Origin: an uncultured Lachnospiraceae bacterium
Lineage (GTDB): Bacteria; Bacillota; Clostridia; Lachnospirales; Lachnospiraceae
Assembly (NCBI GenBank): GCA_910579495.1
Contig: CAJTVD010000085.1
Coordinates: forward strand, 929 to 15,009
Direction: 5' to 3'
DNA: 14,081 nt
The position numbers and the translations under genes were made by a program. The notes beneath the pieces were generated by a model. That model saw only the letters and a program-made list of their open reading frames with translations, was not told the origin of the DNA and did not search any database. This document shows positions 6,860 to 14,081 of the stretch, in pieces. Every line of letters starts with the position of its first letter. Position 1 is the first letter of the stretch.

Positions 6860-7691
6860 TATGTTTTTTTCCCACAAAAAACTGAAATGCCGGCTTAAAG
6901 TACCGGTTGATAAATGCGCCTGCCAGAATAATATAGGCAATAGCATAAAGCCAGAGCATTAAAATAATGATAGTGGTAAGGCTGCCATAGGCGCTGAAGC
7001 CATTAAATTCCTCCACATATATTGAAAACGCCCAGGTGACAACACTCCACCCCACCGCCGCAAAAACGGCTCCCGGGAGCTGGAGCTTAAAGCCTGTGCG
7101 GACTCCCGGTACATAGGCGTACATCAGGGCAATCACTACTGTAAGCATCGCCCACACAAATAGTGTCCTGAAATGCATCAATGTGTCAAACAGGTAAGCG
7201 CTCTGGGGAATCATTCCTTCTATCATCCCAATCAGCGCTTTTCCAAAGACCATTACCAGCAGGGAAACCAACACTGCCACCAGCATCAGGATCAGGTACA
7301 GGCTGGCCACCAGGCGCAGCAGCATATAATTCCGCTCTTCCTCCACGTCGTTTATTGCATTGAGCCCCTCCATCAATGCCAGGACCCCTTTCCCTGCGGA
7401 CCAGAGAGTACCAATGGCAGTAAGGGAAACGATACCGATGGATTTGTTATAAACATCAGAAATGATCCCTATCACAAGCGCCTCCACTGCCTCCGGCGCC
7501 ACCCTTCTGGCAATGCTCATGAGATTGGCCTCCGTCAGGGGGGTATAGGGAATAATGGCGCAAAGCAGCATCAGCGCAGGAATCAGCGACAAAAAAAGGA
7601 AAAACGCCGTACTTGCCGCAAATGCGCCAATGCTTCTCCTGCCCATATGTTTTCCAAAATCATATCCGATAAACAGCAATCTTCTTAACAT
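6834..7691 (-). CDS. YihY/BrkB-family inner-membrane protein
   Basis: A polytopic membrane protein of the YihY/BrkB family (once annotated as ribonuclease BN). Molecular function is not established for the family. The 285-residue form has hydrophobic segments near 22-47, 84-104, 128-150, 176-196, 205-226 and 238-262, with family-like stretches AIGTLWSAGKGVLALMEGLN (92-111) and YGSLTTIIILMLWLY (235-249), and a short lysine-rich cytoplasmic tail. I start it at the ATG at 7689-7691 because AGAGGAGA lies about five bases upstream. The open frame continues to an ATG at 7748, but that would add 19 unconserved-looking residues translated from an inverted-repeat spacer. It follows the SpoIID-domain gene by 90 bases and its 3' end carries the pheST promoter. 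Confidence 0.9.
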   Translation of the reverse strand: MLRRLLFIGYDFGKHMGRRSIGAFAASTAFFLFLSLIPALMLLCAIIPYTPLTEANLMSIARRVAPEAVEALVIGIISDVYNKSIGIVSLTAIGTLWSAGKGVLALMEGLNAINDVEEERNYMLLRLVASLYLILMLVAVLVSLLVMVFGKALIGMIEGMIPQSAYLFDTLMHFRTLFVWAMLTVVIALMYAYVPGVRTGFKLQLPGAVFAAVGWSVVTWAFSIYVEEFNGFSAYGSLTTIIILMLWLYAIAYIILAGAFINRYFKPAFQFFVGKKHIDKKKEIG

Positions 7692-7710
7692 AAATTCTCC
7701 TCTGTGTGCC

Positions 7711-7749
7711 GGTGCCTGTTTCAAGGCCGCTGGCCAACTTCCAGGCACC
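7711..7749 (-). repeat. 8-bp inverted repeat upstream of the YihY/BrkB gene
   Basis: GGTGCCTG (7711-7718) pairs perfectly with CAGGCACC (7742-7749); the 23-base loop holds a GGCC/GGCC mini-hairpin. It shares two bases with the neighbouring palindrome, so the two folds compete slightly. The repeat ends 12 bases before the ribosome site of the YihY/BrkB gene, so it could protect or limit translation of that message. Confidence 0.6.
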
Positions 7750-7782
7750 CAAAGCCCAGGCAGCCCTGCCCGGGCTTTGGGT
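7747..7782 (-). terminator. Long near-perfect palindrome after the SpoIID-domain gene
   Basis: Bases 7748-7763 pair with 7766-7781 (16 bp, one wobble, plus an A-T at 7747/7782), leaving a two-base centre. It begins at the first base of the SpoIID-domain stop codon. The very GC-rich stem lacks a following T-run on the minus strand, where TGCCTGG follows; on the plus strand TTAATATACTTT follows, which is only weakly T-rich. It could be a partial terminator, an mRNA-stabilising end, or a cruciform. I label it a terminator only as the likeliest role. Confidence 0.45.
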
Positions 7783-10157
7783 TAATATACTTTATCAAGC
7801 TGGCAGCCCTGGTAATAAAAAGAAAGGATTTCCCCGCATTCCTTCCCTTCCGCCCCCATGGCTCTCGCCCCATTCTGGGACATCCCCACGCCATGGCCAT
7901 AGCCCCCGCCAACAATAGTATATCCTACCACACTTCCACCGGATTTTTCAATATCTATTACAAAATAGGCACTGGGCAAAAGGGAGGGAACGGATGCCGG
8001 CTTGCCGTCCTGCCGGATGGCCTCACCGCCCAGGTTCAGCACATACCTGACATTATACTCAGAAACTACTTTATAAACCCCTTCATCCGTCTCTATAAGC
8101 AGCTCATCTATAACGCCCCCTTCGTTCCGCTTAAAGCAGCGGATATTGTACACTTCTTTAAACTTTTTCGTTTCCCGGCCTTCAAAGGCTTCCGGTTCCT
8201 CCTCAGGGGTACTCTCTCCTGTAAACGTGAAAACCTTCCCCGCCTTTTGCCGTTCCTTCAGCCTTTCATAAAGCAGGGCAGTGGAAAGCCCTTCCACCTG
8301 GTACTGCCACCGGAACCAGGCTTCCTCTTTCTCATAAGCATGGTCATCCCTGTTTGTGATGTACTCCCTGAAGTTTTCTTCCTCCGCCAGCTCTTTGGGG
8401 GTAAAAGAAGTACCATCCCCCTGCCCGATATGGACGCTTTGCAGGTAGGGAATTTCCTCCCTCTGGCTTTGGCCCCACACCCCTGCATCTGTCCCAAACC
8501 CACAGGAAGTGGAATAATAATAGGTGCTTACAGGCTCCCCTTCATAAAAAAGCAGCATGCCTGTGGTTTCCTTAACCGCCTTGGTAGAATTAACGTTTTC
8601 CGCAATGTTATTATAAACCTGATACCCTACGCTGTCGTCCACGTGGGCACCCAGGCTCCCATAGCCGGGATGAGCCAGATAGCGGTAGCCATAGGTCCTG
8701 GCACACACCGCCTGGGCTTTCAGGGCTTCTATGGGATAAGAGGCTGGCATTTCGCTGGGAACCACCGAGTATAGATACTCTTCCAGCAATACCTCGTTGA
8801 TCAGCGCAAGTCCCTGGTCCTTTCTGACAATCTCCATCCGTCCCCTGTAAGCAGGCGTCCCCTGGCTGCGTGCCAAAGAGGGAACCGCAATTTTCCCTGT
8901 GTTTACCACAGGCGCTACCTCCACCCGGTTGCCTTCCAGATACCTGCTGCCCTCTTCAATCACCAGCTCCTGCCCGGCGGCGATAATTTCCTGCTTCCTG
9001 TCCTGATAGGTCCCGTAATATACTGCCATATCGTCCTGGCTGGTAAGGACGATTTTGTCATGATAAAGCCCCGCAAATCCATTATTTTTCACAGCCACCC
9101 GGATGGTTTCCATCTTTTCCTTCCGGGTATTTAAAAAAGCGCACACCGCCCCGTCCTCAAGCACAAAATCTGAGAAGTCATAGCCAATCAGCAGTTCTGA
9201 CCTGTCTGCTTCCCGTAATTTCTCATAAAGCTTATATCCCACGCAATTTTCCCTGATGGGAATCTTTCCATAGCCTTCCACCTCCAGGGCATCCTGGGAT
9301 ATGCCCAGCAGTTTACCGCTGATTCTCTCATTTTTAACCGAAAGGCTCCTTGCCTCCCCCTCCCAGAAACCAATGTCCCCTACCTGCTCCCGGAAAAGGG
9401 CAGGGTTCTCCGAGGCCAGCCGGGTGTCCGCCAGGATTTCATATCCCCCATAAAAAAACTGGATACTGTTCTCTGCGGCTTCCATGACCCATACATTGGA
9501 AAGCAGGCTTTTATCCTTTGTAATTTCCCTCAGGGTAAGCAGACGGTTTTCCCGTACATATGCCCTTACAGTGGCAAACTTTACCTGGGCAAGCTCCTCT
9601 GACTGGCACTCATAAATTTTTCCATTTATGTCAATGACACATCCCTGGCCGATTTTTTCTTCCCCCGCCAAATCCCCGCTGCCACAGAGAATTTCAACTT
9701 TTTCTTCCCTTATGGCTTCCTTCAGCCCAAAGTATTCCAAAAGCTGCCCATAGCTTTCATACCAGTCCTTTTCCAGGACCTTGAATTCCCCTTTATATTT
9801 TTTCTGATAGCTTAGCCTTTCCCTTAACTTCTCTTCCGCTTCCCCCTGTGTTTCTTTGGGCAGCAGGAAGTTTATTACTTTCAAATATGTATCATAGTTT
9901 AAATATGTATCATAATTTAAAGCGGTATCTTCGGTTATATCCTGTCCAAATAATCCCTCCAGCGCCTGGGCATCTATATCCGCCCCTGCCGCTCCCAGCT
10001 CCTGGACCAATATCCTCACATCCGCCAGCCTTATCTGCTCCCCTTTTGGCTGTTCCAATTGCAGCACTTTCTGGTCTTTGTAAACCAGCCAGATAAACAA
10101 AGCCGCCAGCACAGCTGCCAATACAAGCTTTATAAAAATCCTGACTCTCGCTTCCAT
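7782..10157 (-). CDS. Large membrane-anchored SpoIID/LytB-domain protein
   Basis: A 791-residue protein with a short N-terminal membrane anchor (about 6-26) and a long predicted extracellular part. The SpoIID/LytB domain occupies roughly 435-785: ALINEVLLEEYLYSVVPSEMP (451-471) with E469 at the position of the catalytic glutamate of SpoIID, ALKAQAVCARTYGYRY (478-493), STSCGFGTDAGVWG (549-562), and the closing GGGYGHGVGMSQNGARAMG (750-768). SpoIID is a lytic transglycosylase that strips stem-peptide-free glycan during engulfment of the forespore; LytB-type relatives modify other amidases. About 400 residues before the domain have no family I recognise, making this more than twice the length of Bacillus SpoIID, so the sporulation role is an inference. 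An 18-bp tandem duplication at 9883-9918 doubles NYDTYL. The start has AGGGGA about five bases upstream. Confidence 0.9.
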   Translation of the reverse strand: MEARVRIFIKLVLAAVLAALFIWLVYKDQKVLQLEQPKGEQIRLADVRILVQELGAAGADIDAQALEGLFGQDITEDTALNYDTYLNYDTYLKVINFLLPKETQGEAEEKLRERLSYQKKYKGEFKVLEKDWYESYGQLLEYFGLKEAIREEKVEILCGSGDLAGEEKIGQGCVIDINGKIYECQSEELAQVKFATVRAYVRENRLLTLREITKDKSLLSNVWVMEAAENSIQFFYGGYEILADTRLASENPALFREQVGDIGFWEGEARSLSVKNERISGKLLGISQDALEVEGYGKIPIRENCVGYKLYEKLREADRSELLIGYDFSDFVLEDGAVCAFLNTRKEKMETIRVAVKNNGFAGLYHDKIVLTSQDDMAVYYGTYQDRKQEIIAAGQELVIEEGSRYLEGNRVEVAPVVNTGKIAVPSLARSQGTPAYRGRMEIVRKDQGLALINEVLLEEYLYSVVPSEMPASYPIEALKAQAVCARTYGYRYLAHPGYGSLGAHVDDSVGYQVYNNIAENVNSTKAVKETTGMLLFYEGEPVSTYYYSTSCGFGTDAGVWGQSQREEIPYLQSVHIGQGDGTSFTPKELAEEENFREYITNRDDHAYEKEEAWFRWQYQVEGLSTALLYERLKERQKAGKVFTFTGESTPEEEPEAFEGRETKKFKEVYNIRCFKRNEGGVIDELLIETDEGVYKVVSEYNVRYVLNLGGEAIRQDGKPASVPSLLPSAYFVIDIEKSGGSVVGYTIVGGGYGHGVGMSQNGARAMGAEGKECGEILSFYYQGCQLDKVY
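9883..9918 (-). repeat. 18-bp tandem duplication inside the SpoIID-domain gene
   Basis: Bases 9883-9900 and 9901-9918 match at 17 of 18 positions. Being in frame, it repeats NYDTYL in the protein (about residues 81-92) without disrupting it. The near-identity suggests a recent slippage or duplication event. Confidence 0.85.
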
Positions 10158-10205
10158 AAATTCCCCTTTACAGCGCCCTCCACTCCCTGCAACAATTTTA
10201 TCCGT

Positions 10206-10233
10206 AGAAAAAGCAGCCTGTATCAGGCTGCTT
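10206..10233 (-). terminator. Rho-independent terminator of the small RNA
   Basis: On the minus strand GCAGCCTG (10224-10231) pairs with CAGGCTGC (10213-10220) around the loop ATA, with flanking A-T pairs, and is followed by five T (10212-10208). On the plus strand the hairpin is followed by TTCTTCTTC, so it works best on minus. It separates the small RNA from the SpoIID-domain gene. Confidence 0.88.
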
Positions 10234-10432
10234 CTTCTTCTGTTTATCCCAAAATGCCGGTTCCTGCCTTTTGACTCCTAGCCGAGCTAGGTGGGTGACC
10301 GCAACCTGCACTTTTGCCTTCCCTTCCAATCCTCAAATGAGTGAGGGCTTGACAGCCGCCAGATGATATAGGAATCCCGTTTAAAGTATCTGTAGGTTCA
10401 AAACTAACAGGAATTATCGTACATTTCAGGTT
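10207..10432 (-). ncRNA. ssrS: Probable 6S RNA (SsrS)
   Basis: A 428-base gap without protein genes holds a self-contained minus-strand unit with its own promoter (10439-10467) and terminator (10206-10233). The ends of the RNA pair: TTCCTG (10408-10413) with CAGGAA (10261-10266), then TTTTGA with TCAAAA just inside. The 3' side then holds CACCCACCTAGCTCGGCTAGGAG, with a small CCTAG/CTAGG hairpin, and a GC-rich apical region with a CCTCA/TGAGG hairpin. A closing stem, an open middle with a 3'-strand hairpin and a long apical arm are the layout of 6S RNA, which binds the housekeeping RNA polymerase holoenzyme. The folded core of about 160 bases is close to 6S size. The call rests on fold and remembered motifs only; another small RNA is possible. 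Confidence 0.6.
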
Positions 10433-10438
10433 AATCCT

Positions 10439-10467
10439 ATTATATCCAAAACCTGTACAAAATACAA
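10439..10467 (-). promoter_or_regulatory. Promoter of the 6S-like RNA
   Basis: A perfect TATAAT (-10, 10439-10444) on the minus strand is preceded, after a 17-base spacer, by TTGTAT (-35, 10462-10467). The predicted start is near 10432. It lies beyond the pckA terminator, so this transcript is independent of pckA. Confidence 0.75.
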
Positions 10468-10520
10468 CTGTAAATTACGAAACTTTTACTATATTTATAA
10501 AAGCGGTTTTTCAGGTACCC

Positions 10521-10555
10521 AAAAACAGGTATGCCGCCAAGGCATACCTGTTTTT
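10521..10555 (-). terminator. Bidirectional Rho-independent terminator downstream of pckA
   Basis: CAGGTATGCC (10526-10535) pairs perfectly with GGCATACCTG (10541-10550) around a five-base loop, flanked by five A on one side and five T on the other. It therefore terminates in both directions. It is about 30 bases past the pckA stop. Confidence 0.95.
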
Positions 10556-10585
10556 AAATTATTTCATTTCAAATACTTTCTTAAA

Positions 10586-12292
10586 TTAGTTAAGGGCGTC
10601 AACCAGTCTCTGAACTGCTTCAAGTGCTTCATCAGGAAGCTTGTCATAGCCTTCCTTCTTCTCAGCAAATCCCTTAACAGCATTCACACGGTCTTCCATT
10701 GCTTTCTTTAATGCTGCTGCATATTCTGCATTGTTAAGGTCAGGTGTGAAATCTGCGGTCTTGCCGGACCAGTCGTTCATAATTTCAATGTCTTCAAAGC
10801 TGCCCCACTTCTCAAATACAGCCTTTCCTTCAACGATAGTTTCCAGAATGCCTAAGGTATCAGCGGGTTTCACCTTGGTTCCCATGAAATCGCCAGTGTT
10901 AACGATGTAGCAGTCAACGTTCTTTTCTTCTACCAGCTTTTTGAACTTCTCATAGTCATGGACCAGAGGATAAGTCCTGAACGGGTTTGCATAAGGCACA
11001 ATGCGCAGTGCATTTAAGTCAGTGCCTGCAGCCACACGTTCAGCGGTGGAAGTTTTAGTAGCCAGGGTTGCGCCCATAACAGATGCCAGGGCTGCGCCTT
11101 TTAACTTCACTACAGGAGGGATGGTAGGGTCTTTCATGATCCAGAAGATTGCGTTAACAGGAGCGTCAATCTTATCTACACGGTTAGGGGACCACAATTT
11201 GGACTTAATAGCACGTCCATTACCATTCCTGATATCTTCTGTTACAAGCTGGATCTTTCCGTTCTCGTCAATGGTTGCAGAGCAGTTCTGTGCGGATAAC
11301 AGATATTCATTGTCCGGGCAGCCTGTAGGATAGTCTGCCGTCTTGTCAAAATAAGTAGGCTCTAACGCTACGGAAGCACAGGTATCGGTATTGATGATAA
11401 ATGCGTCGTCATGGAGAACGGTAATCGGATATTTGCCGCCATGCTTTGCATGTGTCAGTGTGGACTTGCCTGACCCTGACAGGCCGTAAACGGATGCAAC
11501 AAACTTAGAACCGTCAGGTAATGTATATTCCTTCTGTCCGCCGTGGCATGCTGCATAACCGTTTCTGTTAGCCAGCGCCCATGCCATGGTGAGGGTTCCC
11601 TTCTTGTGCTCGCCGAAATATTTCATACCAAGGATTGCTGCGCAGTTTTCGTTGGTATCGAAATAGCAGAGGGTCAAAGGATCGCTCAGGCAGCTATAGT
11701 CAACGTCCGGTGCATCATGAGGTGCCCACTGGGGATCGGAGAAGATATAGATGTCAGGCTCATTTCCGCCGCCTACAGGCTGGGATTTTTTGTACATCTT
11801 TACATATTCGTCAGACATATACTGGAAGTTGATCATCCAGTTGTAAAGAAGGTTCTCTTCGCCTTCAGGGATCAGAAGGTGTGCCTTTACCATGAATTCA
11901 GGGTCAAGGCCTACGAAGCACTCTGCATGGTACATGGTTTTCCAGCGTGTTTCATAAACGGCATCCATAACAACTTTGTCAAGCTTCACTTCATCAACGC
12001 CCGGTTCACCTTTGATACGGCGTGCGGTAGCGTAACGGCCGGTAACTGCGCCGTCATTGAACAAAAGAACTTTTGCGTCCTTTTCAAGGCCAAATGTCTC
12101 GCCGTCTTTCACCGGCATATCTGTTACGATGGTACCAGGTGAATTCTTGGCTAACGCATAAGCTTCCTTCAAGGTGTTCACTTTAACTACGTTGTTTCCG
12201 TAAAAAGCGGCTTCGATAATGGAACGGGTTTTGGAAAAACCAACTTTGCCCTTGCCGATTTCGGAAATTGGATAATACGCTTTTGTTGACAT
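10586..12292 (-). CDS. pckA: ATP-dependent phosphoenolpyruvate carboxykinase
   Basis: Cytoplasmic enzyme interconverting oxaloacetate plus ATP with phosphoenolpyruvate, CO2 and ADP. In fermentative anaerobes it often runs toward oxaloacetate, fixing CO2 and making ATP. With the chosen start the protein has 568 residues, slightly above the roughly 525-540 of classical enzymes. Key sites are KYFGEHKKG (224-232), the P-loop YGLSGSGKST (269-278) with K276, and the metal-binding HDDAF (294-298). The start is set at the ATG at 12290-12292 because AAGGAGGA lies about nine bases upstream; an in-frame ATG at 12331 has no such site and would sit in the leader. It is transcribed alone, with its own promoter and a strong terminator, divergently from citrate synthase. 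The nucleotide-site motifs indicate the ATP-type fold. Confidence 0.96.
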   Translation of the reverse strand: MSTKAYYPISEIGKGKVGFSKTRSIIEAAFYGNNVVKVNTLKEAYALAKNSPGTIVTDMPVKDGETFGLEKDAKVLLFNDGAVTGRYATARRIKGEPGVDEVKLDKVVMDAVYETRWKTMYHAECFVGLDPEFMVKAHLLIPEGEENLLYNWMINFQYMSDEYVKMYKKSQPVGGGNEPDIYIFSDPQWAPHDAPDVDYSCLSDPLTLCYFDTNENCAAILGMKYFGEHKKGTLTMAWALANRNGYAACHGGQKEYTLPDGSKFVASVYGLSGSGKSTLTHAKHGGKYPITVLHDDAFIINTDTCASVALEPTYFDKTADYPTGCPDNEYLLSAQNCSATIDENGKIQLVTEDIRNGNGRAIKSKLWSPNRVDKIDAPVNAIFWIMKDPTIPPVVKLKGAALASVMGATLATKTSTAERVAAGTDLNALRIVPYANPFRTYPLVHDYEKFKKLVEEKNVDCYIVNTGDFMGTKVKPADTLGILETIVEGKAVFEKWGSFEDIEIMNDWSGKTADFTPDLNNAEYAAALKKAMEDRVNAVKGFAEKKEGYDKLPDEALEAVQRLVDALN

Positions 12293-12338
12293 ATTATTCG
12301 TCCTCCTTAAATGATTGTGTATATTTTCCACCCCAAGG

Positions 12339-12361
12339 CTGCGGCTTGTGCATCACCGCAG
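12339..12361 (-). other. Hairpin in the pckA leader
   Basis: CTGCGG (12339-12344) pairs with CCGCAG (12356-12361) around an 11-base loop, within the roughly 108-base untranslated leader. No riboswitch family is recognisable and no T-run follows, so it may only shape the 5' end of the message. Confidence 0.35.
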
Positions 12362-12406
12362 ATTTGTGGTTTTTTACATAAATGTACTGTCCCGCACATC
12401 TAGTTT

Positions 12407-12435
12407 ATTATCTCAAACCTGCCTTTAAAAGTCAA
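12407..12435 (-). promoter_or_regulatory. SigA promoter of pckA
   Basis: On the minus strand TTGACT (-35, 12430-12435), a 17-base spacer and GATAAT (-10, 12407-12412) give a strong consensus-like promoter with start near 12400. Confidence 0.85.
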
Positions 12436-12497
12436 TATTTACTGGCTTCATTTTTATCAAAATATTCCATGGAAATATATCCAATTTCTAAACAATT

Positions 12498-12559
12498 TGT
12501 TAACAGAGTATTTTTTTCTTGTTTTCTGTGATTTTACATGTTAATATAGTTATGTTAAC
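12498..12559 (+). promoter_or_regulatory. Candidate promoter and TGTTAA repeats before citrate synthase
   Basis: TTGTTT (-35, 12519-12524), a 17-base spacer and TAATAT (-10, 12542-12547) form a plausible plus-strand promoter with start near 12554. TGTTAA occurs three times around it, at 12498, 12539 and 12553, twice as the palindrome GTTAAC. The copies flank the -35 and overlap the -10, where a repressor would act. The surrounding DNA is very A+T-rich, so chance is a real alternative. The rest of the 370-base gap holds only the two leaders and weak hairpins such as CAGTG/CACTG at 12614-12630. Confidence 0.5.
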
Positions 12560-12662
12560 TTTTTTTCTGAAATGTTCTTTCATTTCTTGTGATTGCCTGA
12601 CATTCATTATCTTCAGTGCAAATACCACTGGGCTAAATTTTTTATAGAAAGGAGTTTTTAGT

Positions 12663-14027
12663 ATGGACCATAATGTTTTTTCTGAAATTACACCCGATAT
12701 CGTCCGTCTTGCCAAAATGAGCGAACAGGCTGACCTGATAGATACGGAGCTTTTTACTAAATATGATGTCAAAAGAGGCCTCCGGGATTTAAACGGGAAG
12801 GGCGTACTGGCAGGCCTTACCAATATCTCGGATGTACGCGCCAAGCAGACCGTAGACGGCGTTGAAGTTCCCGCCCATGGGCGGCTTTTTTACCGGGGCT
12901 ACGACATAAAAGATTTAGTAAACGGCTTTACCAGTGAAAACCGTTTCGGTTTTGAGGAAATCACCTATCTCCTGCTTTTTGACCAGCTTCCCAATGAAAC
13001 GGAGCTTGCCTCTTTCCGCCAACTGCTTTCCGGATACCGTTCCCTGCCCACCAGCTTTGTAAGGGACATTATCATGAAAGCGCCCAGCAGCGATATGATG
13101 AATACCCTGGCCCGCAGCGTCCTTACCCTTTATTCCTATGACGACCGTGCCGATGATGTCTCCCTTCCCAATGTGCTCCGGCAGTGCCTGCAGCTGATCA
13201 GCCTGTTTCCCATGTTATCTATTTATGGTTATCAGGCATACTGCCATTATCATGACGGGAAAAGCCTGTTTATCCACCAGCCTGACCCGGAGCTTTCGGC
13301 GGCTGAAAATATCCTGCATATCCTGCGCCCGGACAGCTCTTACACGCCTTTGGAAGCGCGGCTTCTGGATGTGGCGCTGGTATTACATATGGAACATGGC
13401 GGCGGTAACAACTCCTCCTTTACCACCCACGTGGTTACTTCTTCCCTCACGGACACCTATTCGGTGATTGCCGCCGCTATCGGCTCCCTGAAAGGCCCAC
13501 GGCATGGGGGTGCCAATGTGAAAGTGGTCCAGATGTTTGAGGAAATGAAACAGGAAGTGAAGGATTGGGCCGATGAGGAAGAGGTTGGAAATTACCTGCA
13601 GCGCCTTCTTCATAAGGAGGCTTTCGACCATGCAGGCTTAATCTACGGTGTGGGCCATGCGATTTATTCTAAATCTGACCCCCGTGCGGTCATTTTCAAG
13701 AATTTCGTCGAAAAGCTCTCCGTCGAAAAGGGGCTGGAGAAGGAGTTTGCCCTTTATTCATTGGTAGAACGGCTTGCCCCCGAAATCATCGCCGGGGAAC
13801 GGCAGATGTATAAGGGCGTTAGTATCAATGTGGACTTCTATTCCGGCTTCGTATATCATATGCTGGGGCTTCCCATGGAGCTTTATCCGCCAATTTTCGC
13901 AATGGCGCGTATCTGCGGCTGGAGCGCCCACCGTATGGAAGAACTGGCAAACAACGGAAAAATTATCCGCCCGGCTTACAAGCCCATCTGTCCCGACAGG
14001 GATTATGTTGATATGACAAGACGATGA
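12663..14027 (+). CDS. gltA: Citrate synthase
   Basis: Condenses oxaloacetate with acetyl-CoA to citrate, the entry to the oxidative branch leading to 2-oxoglutarate and glutamate in many anaerobes. The 454-residue protein has the catalytic set of the family: H245 in LHMEHGGGNNSSF, H281 in GPRHGGANVK, and D391 in INVDFYSGFVYHML. It also has H332 and R341 in GVGHAIYSKSDPRA. A 2-methylcitrate synthase activity cannot be excluded from sequence alone. The start has AAAGGAG eight bases upstream. No aconitase or isocitrate dehydrogenase gene follows within the window; a possible terminator lies 14 bases past the stop. It is divergent from pckA, which competes for or supplies the same oxaloacetate pool. 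The symbol is the generic family symbol. Confidence 0.96.
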   Translation: MDHNVFSEITPDIVRLAKMSEQADLIDTELFTKYDVKRGLRDLNGKGVLAGLTNISDVRAKQTVDGVEVPAHGRLFYRGYDIKDLVNGFTSENRFGFEEITYLLLFDQLPNETELASFRQLLSGYRSLPTSFVRDIIMKAPSSDMMNTLARSVLTLYSYDDRADDVSLPNVLRQCLQLISLFPMLSIYGYQAYCHYHDGKSLFIHQPDPELSAAENILHILRPDSSYTPLEARLLDVALVLHMEHGGGNNSSFTTHVVTSSLTDTYSVIAAAIGSLKGPRHGGANVKVVQMFEEMKQEVKDWADEEEVGNYLQRLLHKEAFDHAGLIYGVGHAIYSKSDPRAVIFKNFVEKLSVEKGLEKEFALYSLVERLAPEIIAGERQMYKGVSINVDFYSGFVYHMLGLPMELYPPIFAMARICGWSAHRMEELANNGKIIRPAYKPICPDRDYVDMTRR

Positions 14028-14040
14028 GGCAGCTAACAAC

Positions 14041-14073
14041 GGGCAGCACGCTCCGCGAACTGCCCTTATGTTA
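14041..14073 (+). terminator. Possible terminator after citrate synthase
   Basis: GGGCAG (14041-14046) pairs with CTGCCC (14060-14065), with an inner CGC/GCG pairing across a symmetric two-by-two internal loop, followed by TTATGTT. The T-tract is weak and the window ends soon after. Confidence 0.5.
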
Positions 14074-14081
14074 AACAAACG

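Noticed and set aside
7704..8774. Plus-strand open frame of 356 codons opposite the SpoIID-domain and YihY/BrkB genes
   Set aside because: It lies antisense to genes with clear domain motifs, starts in the palindromic spacer, shows no family resemblance and has no ribosome site; it is a shadow of G+C-rich coding on the other strand.
11543..12142. 199-codon plus-strand frame opposite pckA
   Set aside because: Antisense to conserved PEP carboxykinase coding sequence; a shadow frame.
12293..12331. Longer N-terminus for pckA starting at 12331
   Set aside because: The added 13 residues span the AAGGAGGA ribosome site of the downstream ATG, so translation almost certainly starts at 12292.
12500..12844. 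114-codon minus-strand frame across the citrate synthase start
   Set aside because: It overlaps the citrate synthase promoter and N-terminus, has low-complexity A+T-rich content and no family resemblance.

Overview
This window looks like a chromosomal segment of a Gram-positive, low-to-moderate G+C anaerobe of the class Clostridia, most likely Lachnospiraceae or a close relative. That is an inference from the T-box leader in front of pheST, the AGGAGG-type ribosome binding sites, the SpoIID/LytB-domain protein, an ATP-type PEP carboxykinase next to citrate synthase, and the general protein style. No tRNA, rRNA, CRISPR array, phage gene or complete insertion sequence is visible.

Layout, left to right. 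Bases 1-248 hold the last codons of a possible plus-strand gene, a strongly folded segment, and a good minus-strand promoter that fires out of the left edge. Bases 249-6824 are one minus-strand transcription unit read right to left: T-box leader, pheS, pheT, an M18 aminopeptidase gene, and queA. It combines phenylalanyl-tRNA synthetase (both subunits), a peptidase and a tRNA-queuosine enzyme. Its promoter is embedded in the last codons of the upstream gene, a YihY/BrkB-type membrane protein (6834-7691, minus). Upstream of that, also on minus, is a large membrane-anchored SpoIID/LytB-domain protein (7782-10157). The two are separated by a 90-base spacer that is almost entirely inverted repeat.

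Bases 10158-10585 carry no protein gene but hold a separate minus-strand transcription unit with its own promoter and Rho-independent terminator. Its folding resembles 6S RNA. Next come a bidirectional terminator, pckA (10586-12292, minus), and a 370-base divergent control region with a recognisable promoter for each side. Citrate synthase (12663-14027, plus) follows, with a possible terminator at the right edge. pckA and citrate synthase face away from each other and act on either side of oxaloacetate.

Most of the window is ordinary housekeeping and I found no new multi-gene system. The points most worth a second look are non-coding: the folded left edge with its outward promoter, the pheS T-box whose specifier codon does not sit where the visible stems predict, the 6S-like RNA, and the palindromic spoIID-yihY spacer.
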